Source of the DNA: Paenibacillus wynnii
GTDB taxonomy: Bacteria > Bacillota > Bacilli > Paenibacillales > Paenibacillaceae
Assembly (NCBI RefSeq): GCF_000757885.1
Contig: NZ_JQCR01000002.1
Location: 2,232,001-2,296,000 of the forward strand
Reading direction: 5' to 3'
DNA: 64,000 nt
Below the pieces are notes generated by a model. It had not been told where the DNA came from. It did no database searches and saw only the letters and a program-made list of their open reading frames with translations. This document shows, piece by piece, positions 18,073 through 27,645 of this stretch. The stretch's first letter is position 1; the number at the start of each line of letters is the position of its first letter. A program made the translations under genes and the position numbers.

Positions 18073-18542
18073 CAATGAAAGTAGTAGGTATCGGGGATGC
18101 AGCGATTTCAATTGATCCCATGGATATTTTAAAGACTTATGCTTTATCTACCTGTGTAGCTGTTACCGCATATTGTCCGATTCATAGAGTAGCAGGAATG
18201 GTTCACATCGCTTTACCCGCCCCTTTATATGGGAATGTAGGTACTTCCTCTATCTTTCGATATGCTAGCACGGGTATTCCACAGGTGTTCGATAGAATTA
18301 GAATGCAATGCGGCTGCCGAGCTAGAGATTTAATTATTCATATCTATGGAGGAGCTGTAGCCTCCATATCGACTGATCATTTTATGATAGGTCCTCGGAA
18401 TGTTGAAGCAGCGAGACAGGTGCTTGATAGTCTGAATGCTAAATGCCGCTATGAGGACACAGGAAGAAATATCAGCAGGACACTTGAAATGAATGTCGCT
18501 GATGGATGTATCAATGTTACTGCATTACCCCTTGCATTCTAA
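18069..18542 (+). CDS. cheD: Receptor glutamine deamidase CheD
   Basis: A 157-residue CheD. The family motif is present as YALSTCVAVTAYC with the nucleophile Cys29 and, 17 residues on, His46 in MVHIALP. CheD turns receptor glutamines into glutamates and in Bacillus also takes part in adaptation with CheC. No cheC is in the cluster, so CheD may act only as deamidase here. The GSCV form of the motif is replaced by STCV, a mild change. The start overlaps the cheB stop. Confidence 0.9.
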   Translation: MTMKVVGIGDAAISIDPMDILKTYALSTCVAVTAYCPIHRVAGMVHIALPAPLYGNVGTSSIFRYASTGIPQVFDRIRMQCGCRARDLIIHIYGGAVASISTDHFMIGPRNVEAARQVLDSLNAKCRYEDTGRNISRTLEMNVADGCINVTALPLAF

Positions 18543-18566
18543 TCTGATTGCGAAATAGGTGAGAAT

Positions 18567-21500
18567 ATGGAACATAAGCATGGAGGTTTACCGGCATCTG
18601 CTTTAAATATAGATCAGATCTCAGCTGTATTAGCTTGCATCGGGGATGGCGTTATTACCACCGATCTGAATGGTAACGTTAGTTATATGAACCCTGCAGC
18701 TGAGGAATTAACGGGCTGGAGTATGGTTGAAGCTATCGGAACGGCGTTTGACCGCATCTTTTCACTTATTAATGGAGCAACTGAGGAACCCTGTATTTCT
18801 CCTATTACAGTAATTGGGCAGAATGAACCCTTTAAGGGACTTGATAAACATACCATGCTCATTACCAAGCTGGGTGAAAGACGATACGTGTCTGCCAGCT
18901 GTTCCCTTATTAAGACCTCGGAAGAGTTCGTCACGGGGACGGTAGTTGTGTTCCGAAATATAACAAAAATAAAGAGGATGGAAGATCAACTACTCTTGGA
19001 GCGCAATAATTTCCAGGCCTACTTTGAATCGGCACCCATTGGGATGATTTTGGTCGATGAGACGCTTAATCTGATTCAGGCGAATGGGGCAGCTAAGGAA
19101 TTCATCAGGTTAAACCCCTTAAGTGATAATAATAAAATGAGGATTGGTGACCATCTAAGCTGTATCCACAGTTTTGAGAAGGGGTGTGGAAGCGGGGCAG
19201 CCTGCGGGAACTGCGACTTGTACAAAAGCATAAAGAATGTAATGCAAACGGGCAATTCCACCCTAAATTTGGTTACTCCCTATACCCGGCTGGAGATGGG
19301 AGTTGCCAATCATTATTGGTACAAGATCAGTATCGTGCCGATGAACTCCCGTGGTCAGAAACAGATATTGGTTATCCTAGATGATATTACGCAGCAGAGA
19401 AAGACGGAAGAACAATTGACTCAGGCCAAAGACTACTACCTGAGTATGTTTGAGAAATTCCCTACGCTGGTATGGAGGTCGGGTCTGGATAAGAAATGTG
19501 ATTATATCAATAGAAGATGGAGTCAGTTCACCGGTCGAAAACCTGAGGAGGAACTCGGATTTGGTTGGGTGGATCGTATTCATCCGGACGATCGTTCCGC
19601 CAGCTTGCATAATTATAATTATGCGTTTGATCAGCGCCATTCCTTCGAGAATGAACATCGTCTTCTCCGTTATGATGGTGAGTATCGTTGGGTATTGGAT
19701 GCAGGGAGTCCATTCTATGATATGAATGGACAATTTGATGGATTTATCGGGGCCGTTTTTGATATCACCGATCGCAAAAATGCCGAAGAAGTACTGGATA
19801 AGTACAGAATTTTGTCCGAAGAGGCAAATGACACGATCCTCTTTGTAGATTCTGAAGGCCGTATTTTAGATGTTAATGAATCGGCCATTCATAAATACGG
19901 GTATAGTAGACAACAGTTTTTGGAATTAACCGTGTTTCAACTGCGCGCTAACGATTCAGATATTGTAGAACAATTGAACAAGGCAGGGCAGGAAGGTGTC
20001 ATTTTCGAGACGGTTCATTATAAAAAAGACGGCACTCCCTTTCCTGTCGAGGTTAGCTCAACGGGTACTACCATTGGTGGTAAACGCGTAATTATGAGTA
20101 TTATTCGGGATATCACGGAACGTAAGCGCTCTGAGGTGGCACTTCGCGACAGTGAAGAGAAGTATCGGCAGTTATTCAATAATTCTACGGAAGCTATCTA
20201 TCTTCATGAGCTTATCGACAGCTCAATGTTTAGCCGATTCATCGATGTGAACGAGGTGGCATGCTCATGGCTGGGTTATTCCAGAGAAGAGCTGATCGGG
20301 ATGTCTCCCTTGAATATTAATAGTAAGCCCTACCATAGTAAACTCATTAACCTAAGAGAGAGCTTGCAGGTCGGTGTCCATTACACCTATGATTCTGTAC
20401 ACATTACCAAAAAAGGTGCGAAAATTCCCGTGGAGATTAAGGTTCACTGCTTTAATCTGATGGGCAAGAAGGTCTTGCTCTCTATGGTGAGAGACACTAC
20501 GGAGAGAAAGAAAGTCGAAAATGAATTAAAAGTGGCGCGTGACGAGGCAGAGCGGGCAAATAAAGCGAAGAGTGAATTTTTAGCCAATATGAGTCACGAA
20601 ATTCGCACACCACTAAATGGAATGCTTGGCATGATTGATCTGACACTGCTAACCTCCCTCAACAATGAACAAGCAGACAATTTACATACCGCCAAATCCT
20701 GTGCTAATGCATTGCTCGTATTAATCAATGATGTTCTAGATTATTCGAAGCTGGAAGTTAGGAAAATGAGAATGGATCAGGTTGATTTCCCGCTTCAAGA
20801 ATTAATAGAGAAGACGGCAAAGACGTTGTCCCCGAATGTCTTAGCGAAACATTTGAAATTCAATTATACCTTATCTTCACAGGTTCCGAGCTTCGTCTGC
20901 GGTGACCCTAACCGGTTACAGCAAGTGCTCAATAATCTACTGCATAATGCGATTAAATTTACAGATGCAGGCTGTGTAACCCTTTCGGTAGAGCGTCAGG
21001 AGGTGCAGAGGGACTCCTTGATGCTTTTATTTAAGGTAACGGATACAGGCATTGGAATTGCCGAACAAGAACATCCGAAGTTGTTCAAGACATTTAGTCA
21101 GGTCGATAGTTCCATAACGAGAAGATATGGTGGAACAGGGCTGGGACTGGCTATATCCAAACAGCTTGTTGAAAATATGGGCGGGCAAATTTGGGTAGAG
21201 AGTACTGAAGGACAGGGCAGTGTGTTTTACTTCACCATAAAGTTCAAACCAGCGCAATCCACCTCTGTTATGGAGAGGTCTAAGTCTATAGATATTAAGT
21301 TACCCCGTCTCAAACGGTCCATATTAGTAGCCGAGGATGATCCCGTTAATCAGTTGGTTATGACTAGAATGTTAAATTTCCTTGATTATGAAGTCGAAGT
21401 AGCAGGGAGCGGAGTCGAAGTTCTTAAGGGTTTGGAGCGAAAAAGCTACGATTTAATTTTTATGGATATCCAAATGCCTCTAATGGATGGGCTAGAGGCC

Positions 21501-22004
21501 GCACGCAAGATCAGAGAAAGAGAGGCAGGAGTCCGACATACTCCGATTATTGCGATTACAGCCTACGCCCTGCAAGGTGACCGTGAAAAATGCTTGGCAG
21601 CAGGGATGGATGATTATCTTCCCAAACCCATACCTATGGAAAAGTTACAGTCGGCTTTGGAAAAATGGACAGAACCTACTATAAAGATCTCTCTGGACGG
21701 TGAGTTAATGACTGCGGCACTGAACCTGTCGCCCAAAAACGTTAGCGATGGTGAGGCCCGTGCAACATTACAAATTTATATAGAGGAATTGGAGCATATC
21801 ACTCCAGACCATGATTTAGCCCGAATTGAAGATTTGGCTCACCGCCTCAAAAATCAATGTATTGAAATCGGGAATGAGGAGCTCAAAACCACTTTCTTTC
21901 GAATAGAATTAGCCGCCAGACGTGGGGATATGGGTGTGGTCATGGAACACATCATGCGGCAAAACTGGAATATACCCGGTATTATCAATAACCGAAAGGA
22001 ATGA
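18567..22004 (+). CDS. Cytoplasmic hybrid histidine kinase, five PAS domains, REC and Hpt
   Basis: An 1145-residue phosphorelay kinase without membrane helices. Order: five PAS domains (about 15-125, 145-280, 290-405, 410-525, 530-660), HisKA with His677 in [12 protein letters not shown], the ATPase domain with [16 protein letters not shown] and GGTGLGLAI, a receiver with Asp967 in FMDIQMP, and a C-terminal Hpt-like domain with His1092 in LAHRLKNQ. The second PAS carries four cysteines, Cys199, Cys207, Cys213 and Cys216 ([11 protein letters not shown]), a spacing seen in some other sensor kinases and suggestive of a metal or redox centre. It is 24 bases after cheD, with a GGTGAGAAT-type ribosome site, so it is probably the last input arm of the chemosensory operon. 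The next gene is a lone receiver that it may phosphorylate. Confidence 0.9.
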   Translation: MEHKHGGLPASALNIDQISAVLACIGDGVITTDLNGNVSYMNPAAEELTGWSMVEAIGTAFDRIFSLINGATEEPCISPITVIGQNEPFKGLDKHTMLITKLGERRYVSASCSLIKTSEEFVTGTVVVFRNITKIKRMEDQLLLERNNFQAYFESAPIGMILVDETLNLIQANGAAKEFIRLNPLSDNNKMRIGDHLSCIHSFEKGCGSGAACGNCDLYKSIKNVMQTGNSTLNLVTPYTRLEMGVANHYWYKISIVPMNSRGQKQILVILDDITQQRKTEEQLTQAKDYYLSMFEKFPTLVWRSGLDKKCDYINRRWSQFTGRKPEEELGFGWVDRIHPDDRSASLHNYNYAFDQRHSFENEHRLLRYDGEYRWVLDAGSPFYDMNGQFDGFIGAVFDITDRKNAEEVLDKYRILSEEANDTILFVDSEGRILDVNESAIHKYGYSRQQFLELTVFQLRANDSDIVEQLNKAGQEGVIFETVHYKKDGTPFPVEVSSTGTTIGGKRVIMSIIRDITERKRSEVALRDSEEKYRQLFNNSTEAIYLHELIDSSMFSRFIDVNEVACSWLGYSREELIGMSPLNINSKPYHSKLINLRESLQVGVHYTYDSVHITKKGAKIPVEIKVHCFNLMGKKVLLSMVRDTTERKKVENELKVARDEAERANKAKSEFLANMSHEIRTPLNGMLGMIDLTLLTSLNNEQADNLHTAKSCANALLVLINDVLDYSKLEVRKMRMDQVDFPLQELIEKTAKTLSPNVLAKHLKFNYTLSSQVPSFVCGDPNRLQQVLNNLLHNAIKFTDAGCVTLSVERQEVQRDSLMLLFKVTDTGIGIAEQEHPKLFKTFSQVDSSITRRYGGTGLGLAISKQLVENMGGQIWVESTEGQGSVFYFTIKFKPAQSTSVMERSKSIDIKLPRLKRSILVAEDDPVNQLVMTRMLNFLDYEVEVAGSGVEVLKGLERKSYDLIFMDIQMPLMDGLEAARKIREREAGVRHTPIIAITAYALQGDREKCLAAGMDDYLPKPIPMEKLQSALEKWTEPTIKISLDGELMTAALNLSPKNVSDGEARATLQIYIEELEHITPDHDLARIEDLAHRLKNQCIEIGNEELKTTFFRIELAARRGDMGVVMEHIMRQNWNIPGIINNRKE

Positions 22005-22009
22005 AGGGT

Positions 22010-22402
22010 ATGAAGATATTAATAGCAGAAGATGATTTAGTTAGCCGTAAATTTTTGAGTAAATTCCTTGCCCCTTATGGAGAAGTAGATACGGTTGTAG
22101 ATGGTTTGGAAGCGCTGGATGCCTACTTATTATCCTTGAAGGATAATGCTCCGTATGACTTATTGTGCTTGGATATCATGATGCCTCGAGTAGACGGGGT
22201 GAAGGTGCTCAAAGCTATACGCGATTATGAAGCCCAGAAGGGGGTTTCTCCGGAAAAGCGCTTGAAAGTTATTATGACCACAGCATTGGCTGAAGCGGAT
22301 AATGTGAAGCAATCTTTTGAATACGGATGTGAAGCTTATGCAGCCAAGCCCATTAATACAGACAAATTCATTCAAGTTTTACGCGAGTTAGGCCTGATTT
22401 AG
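22010..22402 (+). CDS. Single-domain response regulator, CheY-like
   Basis: About 130 residues forming one receiver domain: acidic pair in AEDD, phospho-acceptor Asp in LLCLDIMMPRVDG, Thr in MTTA, and Lys in AAKPIN. There is no output domain, so it signals by binding, as CheY or Spo0F do. The frame is open from ATG 22001, which overlaps the hybrid-kinase stop; ATG 22010 has the better spacing from AAGGG. Either the hybrid kinase or CheA could be the donor. It is the last gene of the operon. Confidence 0.88.
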   Translation: MKILIAEDDLVSRKFLSKFLAPYGEVDTVVDGLEALDAYLLSLKDNAPYDLLCLDIMMPRVDGVKVLKAIRDYEAQKGVSPEKRLKVIMTTALAEADNVKQSFEYGCEAYAAKPINTDKFIQVLRELGLI

Positions 22403-22513
22403 CCTGATTGAATAAGACTCATGGATAAGCCTCATTAACAAATGCATAATAGTACCTCTCCCTAACCATGCTAAAAGGGAATATGAGCATGATATAAGGG
22501 AGGGAATACACTA

Positions 22514-22774
22514 ATGACACGTTACAATTCCAATCCAGTTGGGAATAACTTTGTATCTCAGGTCCATAATTCAGTTGATGCACTGCATGGCGCTGTATCG
22601 CAAGCCTTAAGCCACCCTACAGAGCAGACTATTGAGCAGGCCGAAAACAGTATGGAGACTGCTGAAAATGCGTTAAATGAAACCGACCCAACTCGTGGAA
22701 ATCAGGGTGTGGATCTGGCTGAGCAATTGCTGGCTGAGGAAAAGAGCAGACTGGGTAAACTAAATAAACAATAA
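22514..22774 (+). CDS. Small hypothetical protein, 86 residues
   Basis: An acidic, soluble, helix-rich protein (HNSVDALHGAVSQAL, IEQAENSMETAENAL, VDLAEQLLAEEKSRLGKL) with no signal peptide or cysteine. GGGAGGG stands eight bases before the ATG and a terminator follows the stop, so it is a single-gene unit. It recalls small abundant stress or spore proteins of Bacillales in size and composition, but it lacks the SASP motifs and I do not assign a family. Confidence 0.7.
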   Translation: MTRYNSNPVGNNFVSQVHNSVDALHGAVSQALSHPTEQTIEQAENSMETAENALNETDPTRGNQGVDLAEQLLAEEKSRLGKLNKQ

Positions 22775-22812
22775 AACCTTCATTTAGAAGGGTATAGGTT
22801 CCTGTTTGACAG

Positions 22813-22846
22813 CCTGTGGAGCTTTTAGGAGTTCACAGGTTTTTTT
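22813..22846 (+). terminator. Rho-independent terminator
   Basis: CCTGTGGA (22813-22820) pairs with TTCACAGG (22832-22839) allowing one mismatch, followed by seven T residues. Confidence 0.75.
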
Positions 22847-22927
22847 ATTTCCAATTTTAGTAATGCAATTTTTGAAATTAAGAGAAGCAGGACAGGAGTC
22901 GTGCTCGATAGGAATGGAGACTATTCT

Positions 22928-24383
22928 ATGAGACTTCGCAGCCTCACAGGCCCTATTGTGGCCGTGTTATTGCCTATAATATGTTTTGTAATGTTAAGAA
23001 GACAGCCTTCATGGGATAACAGTTTTGTGGCACCCCGAGGTCACTTTTATATTGTGAGTTTTGTAGCTTTATTGGCAGTGGTGATTGCCTTCACGGTAGG
23101 AACTGCGGGTAGACGGGTGCGGAATATTAAAGTTAGTTTTCTGGCATTGTCTTTTATCTCCTTGGCAGAAATGTTCATGATACATGGTTTATCTACCCCC
23201 GACTTCCTCCTTCATGCCAATCATTTGCCGGGTATAAGTGCTCCTCTAAGCGTTCTTATGGCGACCTTTTGGTTATGGCTATCCTCATTACCCTCCGATT
23301 ATCGATTGATAGGGTATTTGTCCCGTCATGAGAAATATCTGCTTCCTGTATGGGCGTTAACCTTGGGAGCTGTAGGTGCGTTTAGTGCTGTATCCTCAAT
23401 TATTTGATCATATAAAACTCAATATTTATCCTTTGAACTGGACTGTGGTTGCTGTCACTGCGGTACTCAACCTGATAACTGTATATCGCTATTATCGTTC
23501 TTATCTATATTCTCAGTTCCCCTTGCAAATTGCTATTGTTTATAGTTCAGGCTGGTTGATCGTAGCTCAAATTATCATCGTGACGGGTGAGGTCTGGCAG
23601 CTTAGCTGGTGGCTGTATCACTTCCTCTTATTAGCCTCGGTAATCGTTATGCTGGCAGGACTCGGCAAGCAATACGCGGCGAATCAATCTATGGCAGGTG
23701 CGGTTCGTGCTTTGTTTACAACGGACCCTATTGAACGAATAACAAGCTCCATATCACCGAGCGTTAAGGCATTGATGGCAGCAACAGAAAGCAAGGACAC
23801 TTATACCGCCGGCCATAATTTCAGAGTAACTGTATATGCGTTAAAGATTGCGGAGCAGCTGCAGCTAAGACCGGAGCAGCTTCGTGCCATGGCCCATGGT
23901 ACCATCATTCATGATGTGGGCAAAATTGAAATACCGGATTCCATCCTCAATAAGCCGGGAAAGCTTACTCCAGAGGAAAGAACCATTATTGAGAGACACC
24001 CCGTTATTGGATATGAGCTATGCAGAAGTCTCGGCTTTATGAGAGAGGAATTGGAGATCATCCGTTCCCATCATGAAAAATGGAATGGGGAAGGATATCC
24101 AGACCGTTTGCAAGGTGAGCAAATTCCATGTATGGCCCGAATTGTGGCGGTAGCTGATGTTTATGATGCGCTTACCTCCGACCGTGCTTACAGAAAAGGA
24201 TTATCTCATGATGAGGCGATGGCGTTCCTGAACGAAAATAAGGGAAGCCATTTTGAACCCGCCAGTGTTGAAGGGTGGGAGCGTGCGTGCAGGCAGGATG
24301 CGTCGATCACCCAAATCGCTGCGGAGACCCTAAATGAAAAGACAACTAGGTTGACGTTATCGCTTCACCCATTCCACAAATAG
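22928..24383 (+). pseudogene. Membrane HD-GYP phosphodiesterase gene with a frameshift
   Basis: Two overlapping frames read as one protein of about 485 residues. Frame one (22928-23407) gives five membrane helices and stops right after GAVGAFSAVSSII. The other frame, open from 23376, resumes with PQLFDHIKLNIYPLNW, gives three or four more helices, then a full HD-GYP domain: HD in GTIIHDVGKIEIPD, the HHEKWNGEGYPD signature and VADVYDAL. HD-GYP enzymes hydrolyse c-di-GMP. The downstream piece alone would start at a GTG without a ribosome site and in mid membrane domain. A change of one base (extra) or two bases (missing) between 23376 and 23404 explains it. The start ATG 22928 follows GGAGAC. 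Convergent overlap of 27 bases with the next gene. Confidence 0.75.
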
Positions 24384-25682
24384 CCTATAGTCATTTTCTA
24401 CTTGATCGGTATAGGCGATAGCCCAATTAGAAATATAGCGGGCGAATGCGTCTGGGTCCGCTCCCATGGCTTTGGAGATTTCCTTTTCACTATGGTAGGG
24501 TAGAATTCCCATATCCACATCTGCATCGGCTCGGGCATGCAATTTGGCAGTCAGACGAGCCATAATCACAAGGACACAACTCATATCGTCTATAGTCTCT
24601 ATATCTTCTGTTTTTAACCTCTTCTTATAAGGTGAGCGTTCACGGACATAAAAGTCTCTTCCACCCATCGTAAGGAAGCCCAAGTACGGGTCTGATTTAT
24701 GGTGCATCGCCTGCTGTGTGGCTACCACACGTTTGCCTTGGTGGGAGAAGTGCTGCCAGAACGAATCGGAATAAGGCATGAAATAGGCGGGCACAGGGAT
24801 ACGTACTTCCTTCGTTTCCAGTATGGTATCGTCTACCCCCTCTTTCTCCACACCACCCTCAATGAGTACATAATAGCGATCCAGTCCTATAGAAGCCGTT
24901 CCAGATCCATGCTTGACAGCTATGTCCTTAATGCGATAATGCTCCAGATCCTTGCTACGTTTGATGATTGTGTCGGTATAGAAATTCCAGGCATCCACAA
25001 GCCGGGCTTGCTCCGTAACGGATGGAACAGCCAGTTCTGCGGTTTCAAGGAATATCCGGTCACTCTGCATCAAGGCGGTCACCTTTTCCAGAAAGTGTGC
25101 CTTCCTGCGTTTCTCCAGCTTACGGAGTAGTTTCTTAACCCGTCCACTGGCTGCATCCGCATCCATGATGAAATCCCCCGGGTCTTCCTTGCCGGCGGTG
25201 AAACGATTGATTTGCTTGTAGTAGGCATTTACATAGGTTTCGATATTGTTCCGTTGGTCTTTCTTGTCGTATCCAAGCTGCCTTCCCACGAGGGCGATGC
25301 TGACTGTCATACGCAGGAGATCGTACAAATAAGAGCCTACATAACCCTCGTCAAAGTCGTTCACATCATAGACGATAAGTCCGTCTTCGCTGCGGAAAGC
25401 TCCAAAGTTCTCAAAATGCAGATCTCCCTGAATCCAGGTCGGGCGCTCCGTTGAAGTGTGGTAGGGGAAGTACTGCTGTGTAGTATCAAAGTAGAACAAA
25501 TAGGCGCTCCCCCTGTAAAAAGAAAAGGCGCTCTCCGACATTTTATTATATTTCTCCGCCCGTTTACTTTCACTAAGAGCCATAATGCCTCCGTCAAATT
25601 CATCAAATACCGATACTAGTGTGTCCTTTCGAAGCTTCGTCCGCGTGAGAATGACTCCGCTCGTGATCGTTTCATCTATCAT
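24357..25682 (-). CDS. DUF2252 family protein
   Basis: A 441-residue cytoplasmic protein of the DUF2252 family, remotely like aminoglycoside phosphotransferase and protein-kinase folds: TWIQGDLHFENFGAFRSEDGLIVYDVNDFDEGYVGSYLYDLLRM holds a kinase-like catalytic-loop pattern (GDLHFENFG, then NDFD), and KHGSGTASIGLDRYYVLIEG lies midway. The role is unknown. The start at 25682 follows AGGGGGG; the frame is open 48 codons further but without a ribosome site. It is convergent with the broken HD-GYP gene and divergent from the TetR gene. Confidence 0.85.
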   Translation of the reverse strand: MIDETITSGVILTRTKLRKDTLVSVFDEFDGGIMALSESKRAEKYNKMSESAFSFYRGSAYLFYFDTTQQYFPYHTSTERPTWIQGDLHFENFGAFRSEDGLIVYDVNDFDEGYVGSYLYDLLRMTVSIALVGRQLGYDKKDQRNNIETYVNAYYKQINRFTAGKEDPGDFIMDADAASGRVKKLLRKLEKRRKAHFLEKVTALMQSDRIFLETAELAVPSVTEQARLVDAWNFYTDTIIKRSKDLEHYRIKDIAVKHGSGTASIGLDRYYVLIEGGVEKEGVDDTILETKEVRIPVPAYFMPYSDSFWQHFSHQGKRVVATQQAMHHKSDPYLGFLTMGGRDFYVRERSPYKKRLKTEDIETIDDMSCVLVIMARLTAKLHARADADVDMGILPYHSEKEISKAMGADPDAFARYISNWAIAYTDQVENDYRLFVEWVKR

Positions 25683-25767
25683 AACAGGCCCCCCTTTGGT
25701 AAATTTGAACCTATCATAGCTTGAATATTTACTTTTCGCAAAGAGTTTGTGCCGGAGTCGGTAAGTG

Positions 25768-25820
25768 TTGCAATATTTAAAATTAATGTATATACTCCAA
25801 TTAAGAAGTGATTGATCAAT
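25768..25820 (+). promoter_or_regulatory. Promoter and palindromic operator of the second TetR gene
   Basis: TTGCAA (25768-25773), 17 bases, TATACT (25791-25796). The perfect palindrome ATTGATCAAT (25811-25820) follows just after the expected transcription start, within GTGATTGATCAATAAC. Placement fits repression by the TetR protein it precedes. Confidence 0.6.
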
Positions 25821-25847
25821 AACCAACGAAGCAAAAAGGAGTATATT

Positions 25848-26405
25848 ATGACCAAGGCACCAGCATTCGAACCTGTTATTAAATCGTCAGAAACCATCTC
25901 TGTTAATCGTAGGGAGCAGATATTGGAGGCGGCAGTTGTAGTTTTTGCAGAGCATGGATACTTTAGAGCCACTACGGCACAGGTAGCGGAAAGGGTAGGT
26001 ATTTCCCAGCCTTATGTTTTCAAGGTTTTTAAGAACAAGGAGGAACTGTTTGTAGCCGCTCTGAAAAAAGCCTTTGAACGAATTGTTCAGACCTTCGAAG
26101 GCATACAGGCTTCTCCGGAAAATTTGCTTAAGGAAGCCATTAAGGCTTACGAAGTGCTGATGGAGACACATCCCAATGAGATTATTTTGCAAGTGCAGGC
26201 CTTGGGTATTCGGGATGAAGAGATTCGCCGAACCATGCAAGAGGGCATGCATCAGGTAACAAGTCTTATGGAGGAAAAGTTTACGGCAGCAGGGATGGAG
26301 CATCCTGAAGTATGGGTAAGCAGTTTTATGGCCAACGGAATGTTGTGCAATATTTCGATGGCGCTTGGAATGCCGGAATTGAAGCCAAAGCATCTTGAGG
26401 AATAG
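25848..26405 (+). CDS. TetR-family transcriptional regulator
   Basis: A 185-residue regulator. The helix-turn-helix reads REQILEAAVVVFAEHGYFRATTAQVAERVGISQPYVFKVFKNKEELFVAAL (about residues 21-70), standard for TetR. The C-terminal part (MEEKFTAAGMEHPEVW, MANGMLCNISMALGMPEL) resembles regulators that sit beside short-chain dehydrogenases or epimerases in Bacillales. ATG 25848 is behind AAAAGGAG. The following gene is a beheaded epimerase, which is probably its former target. Confidence 0.87.
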   Translation: MTKAPAFEPVIKSSETISVNRREQILEAAVVVFAEHGYFRATTAQVAERVGISQPYVFKVFKNKEELFVAALKKAFERIVQTFEGIQASPENLLKEAIKAYEVLMETHPNEIILQVQALGIRDEEIRRTMQEGMHQVTSLMEEKFTAAGMEHPEVWVSSFMANGMLCNISMALGMPELKPKHLEE

Positions 26406-26434
26406 TATAAGTCGGATTAGACGCAGCGAAATAA

Positions 26435-27094
26435 CCGGGGATATCAAATCATGGATATTTAGCGGTGGACGGCATTTATCCTTATGGTAGAAGACGGAAC
26501 GAGTTGCCTATTGATGAGGAATATCCTAAGAATCCGCATACGATAAAGGGTAAGGTAAAGCTTGAGTTCGAGCGTATGTTTTTCAGCCCACGTTGGGATC
26601 AGGTGAAGGGACTAATTGTGCGCTTGCCGGATTATTATGGACCAACCGCCAATGAGGCCTCTTATCTAGGCTCCACGTTTACCGCAATCGCTGACGGCAA
26701 ACCGGCCATCTTCATTGGGAATATGAACGTTCCCCGTGAATATGTATACCTGCCGGATGCAGCTGTTATGATAGTTGAGCTGGCTAGCAGAGAAGAAGCT
26801 TACGGACAGAATTGGAACATTCCGGGCGGAGATGTCATCTCCGGCAGGGAGATCGTACGAATTGCACGCGAGGCAAGCGGCATGTCCAAAATGGTACTTC
26901 CTATAAGTAAAGTGGGGTTATCCCTTCTGGGCTTATTCGTCCCCGTCATGAAAGAAATTGTGGAGATGCTGTATCTGACCGAGGAACCGCTGAAGTTAAG
27001 CGGCAGCAAATATGAACGTTTAGTGGGTCCGATCCCGGCCACTTCCTATACAAAGGGGATTAAGGAAACAATTGATTCCATTAAAAGCCGTTAA
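26435..27094 (+). pseudogene. NAD-dependent epimerase/SDR gene lacking its N-terminus
   Basis: The visible frame encodes the C-terminal two thirds of an extended SDR protein: IYPYGRRRNELPIDEEYPKNPHTIKGKVK (active-site region with YPYG and the Lys-containing loop), VRLPDYYGP, PREYVYLPDAA and WNIPGGDVISGREIV. The family is about 310 residues; here the first 100 or so, with the NAD-binding GxxGxxG Rossmann motif, are absent. The frame is closed by TAA at 26432-26434, only 27 bases after the TetR stop, and the GTG at 26465 has no ribosome site. A deletion that removed the 5' end is the simplest reading. Without the nucleotide site the product could not be a dehydrogenase. Confidence 0.75.
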
Positions 27095-27227
27095 TCAGCT
27101 CTGTATATCTGATTGTGAAATATAACATATTAACAAATAGCGGCCTGTTATTGGAAGATACAAATGGTCTTGTACGGAGATCTGTGATACTATTTACTCC
27201 TATATAGAATGAGGAAGTGAGCTACCT

Positions 27228-27584
27228 GTGATAACCATTACCATTCCAACACCGGATGTTTCGATTACCAAGCAGGCTAATCCTGTGCTAAGCCACATTT
27301 ATGGATTTACCGATTTTATTCAAATTCCACGCGATTATGGTGGTATCTTCATGTTTTACAACGATGATAATGAGCTATTGTTCGTCGGCAAAGCAAGAAA
27401 GCTGAGACCCCGCATTAAGAAGCATTTCGAGGATACTGTATCGGTAATGAAAGACCACCGGGATGAAGTCACCAGAATTGATGTTTGTCTAATTGAAGAT
27501 CCTGTTCACAGAGAAATCTACGAGACCTATATTGTGAATAAAATGAAGGCCAAATACAACGTGGAAAAAGTATTGTATAAGTAA
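27228..27584 (+). CDS. GIY-YIG nuclease-fold protein, UvrC N-terminus-like
   Basis: A 118-residue protein whose core GGIFMFYNDDNELLFVGKARKLRPRIKKHF (about 38-67) is a degenerate GIY-YIG domain, with GIF and FVG in place of GIY and YIG, the conserved Arg in LRPRI, and the conserved Glu in REIYETYIVNKMKAKYN. It resembles the small YurQ-type relatives of UvrC in Bacillus. Nuclease action on DNA is possible but the first tyrosines are changed. The start is GTG with GAGG 13 bases upstream, so an imperfect site. Confidence 0.7.
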   Translation: MITITIPTPDVSITKQANPVLSHIYGFTDFIQIPRDYGGIFMFYNDDNELLFVGKARKLRPRIKKHFEDTVSVMKDHRDEVTRIDVCLIEDPVHREIYETYIVNKMKAKYNVEKVLYK

Positions 27585-27593
27585 TATTGCAAA

Positions 27594-27645
27594 AATAAAA
27601 GGGATGTCCTAAAAGCCTACATGGCTGAAGGGCATCCCTTTTATT
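27594..27645. terminator. Bidirectional terminator
   Basis: AATAAAAGGGATG (27594-27606) and its perfect complement (27633-27645) lie between converging genes; A and T runs on both sides allow use in either direction. The arm overlaps the stop of the minus-strand kinase gene. Confidence 0.8.

Noticed and set aside
23376..24383. Independent HD-GYP gene starting at GTG 23376
   Set aside because: No ribosome site, start inside a membrane domain and in overlap with the other frame; a frameshifted single gene is more likely.
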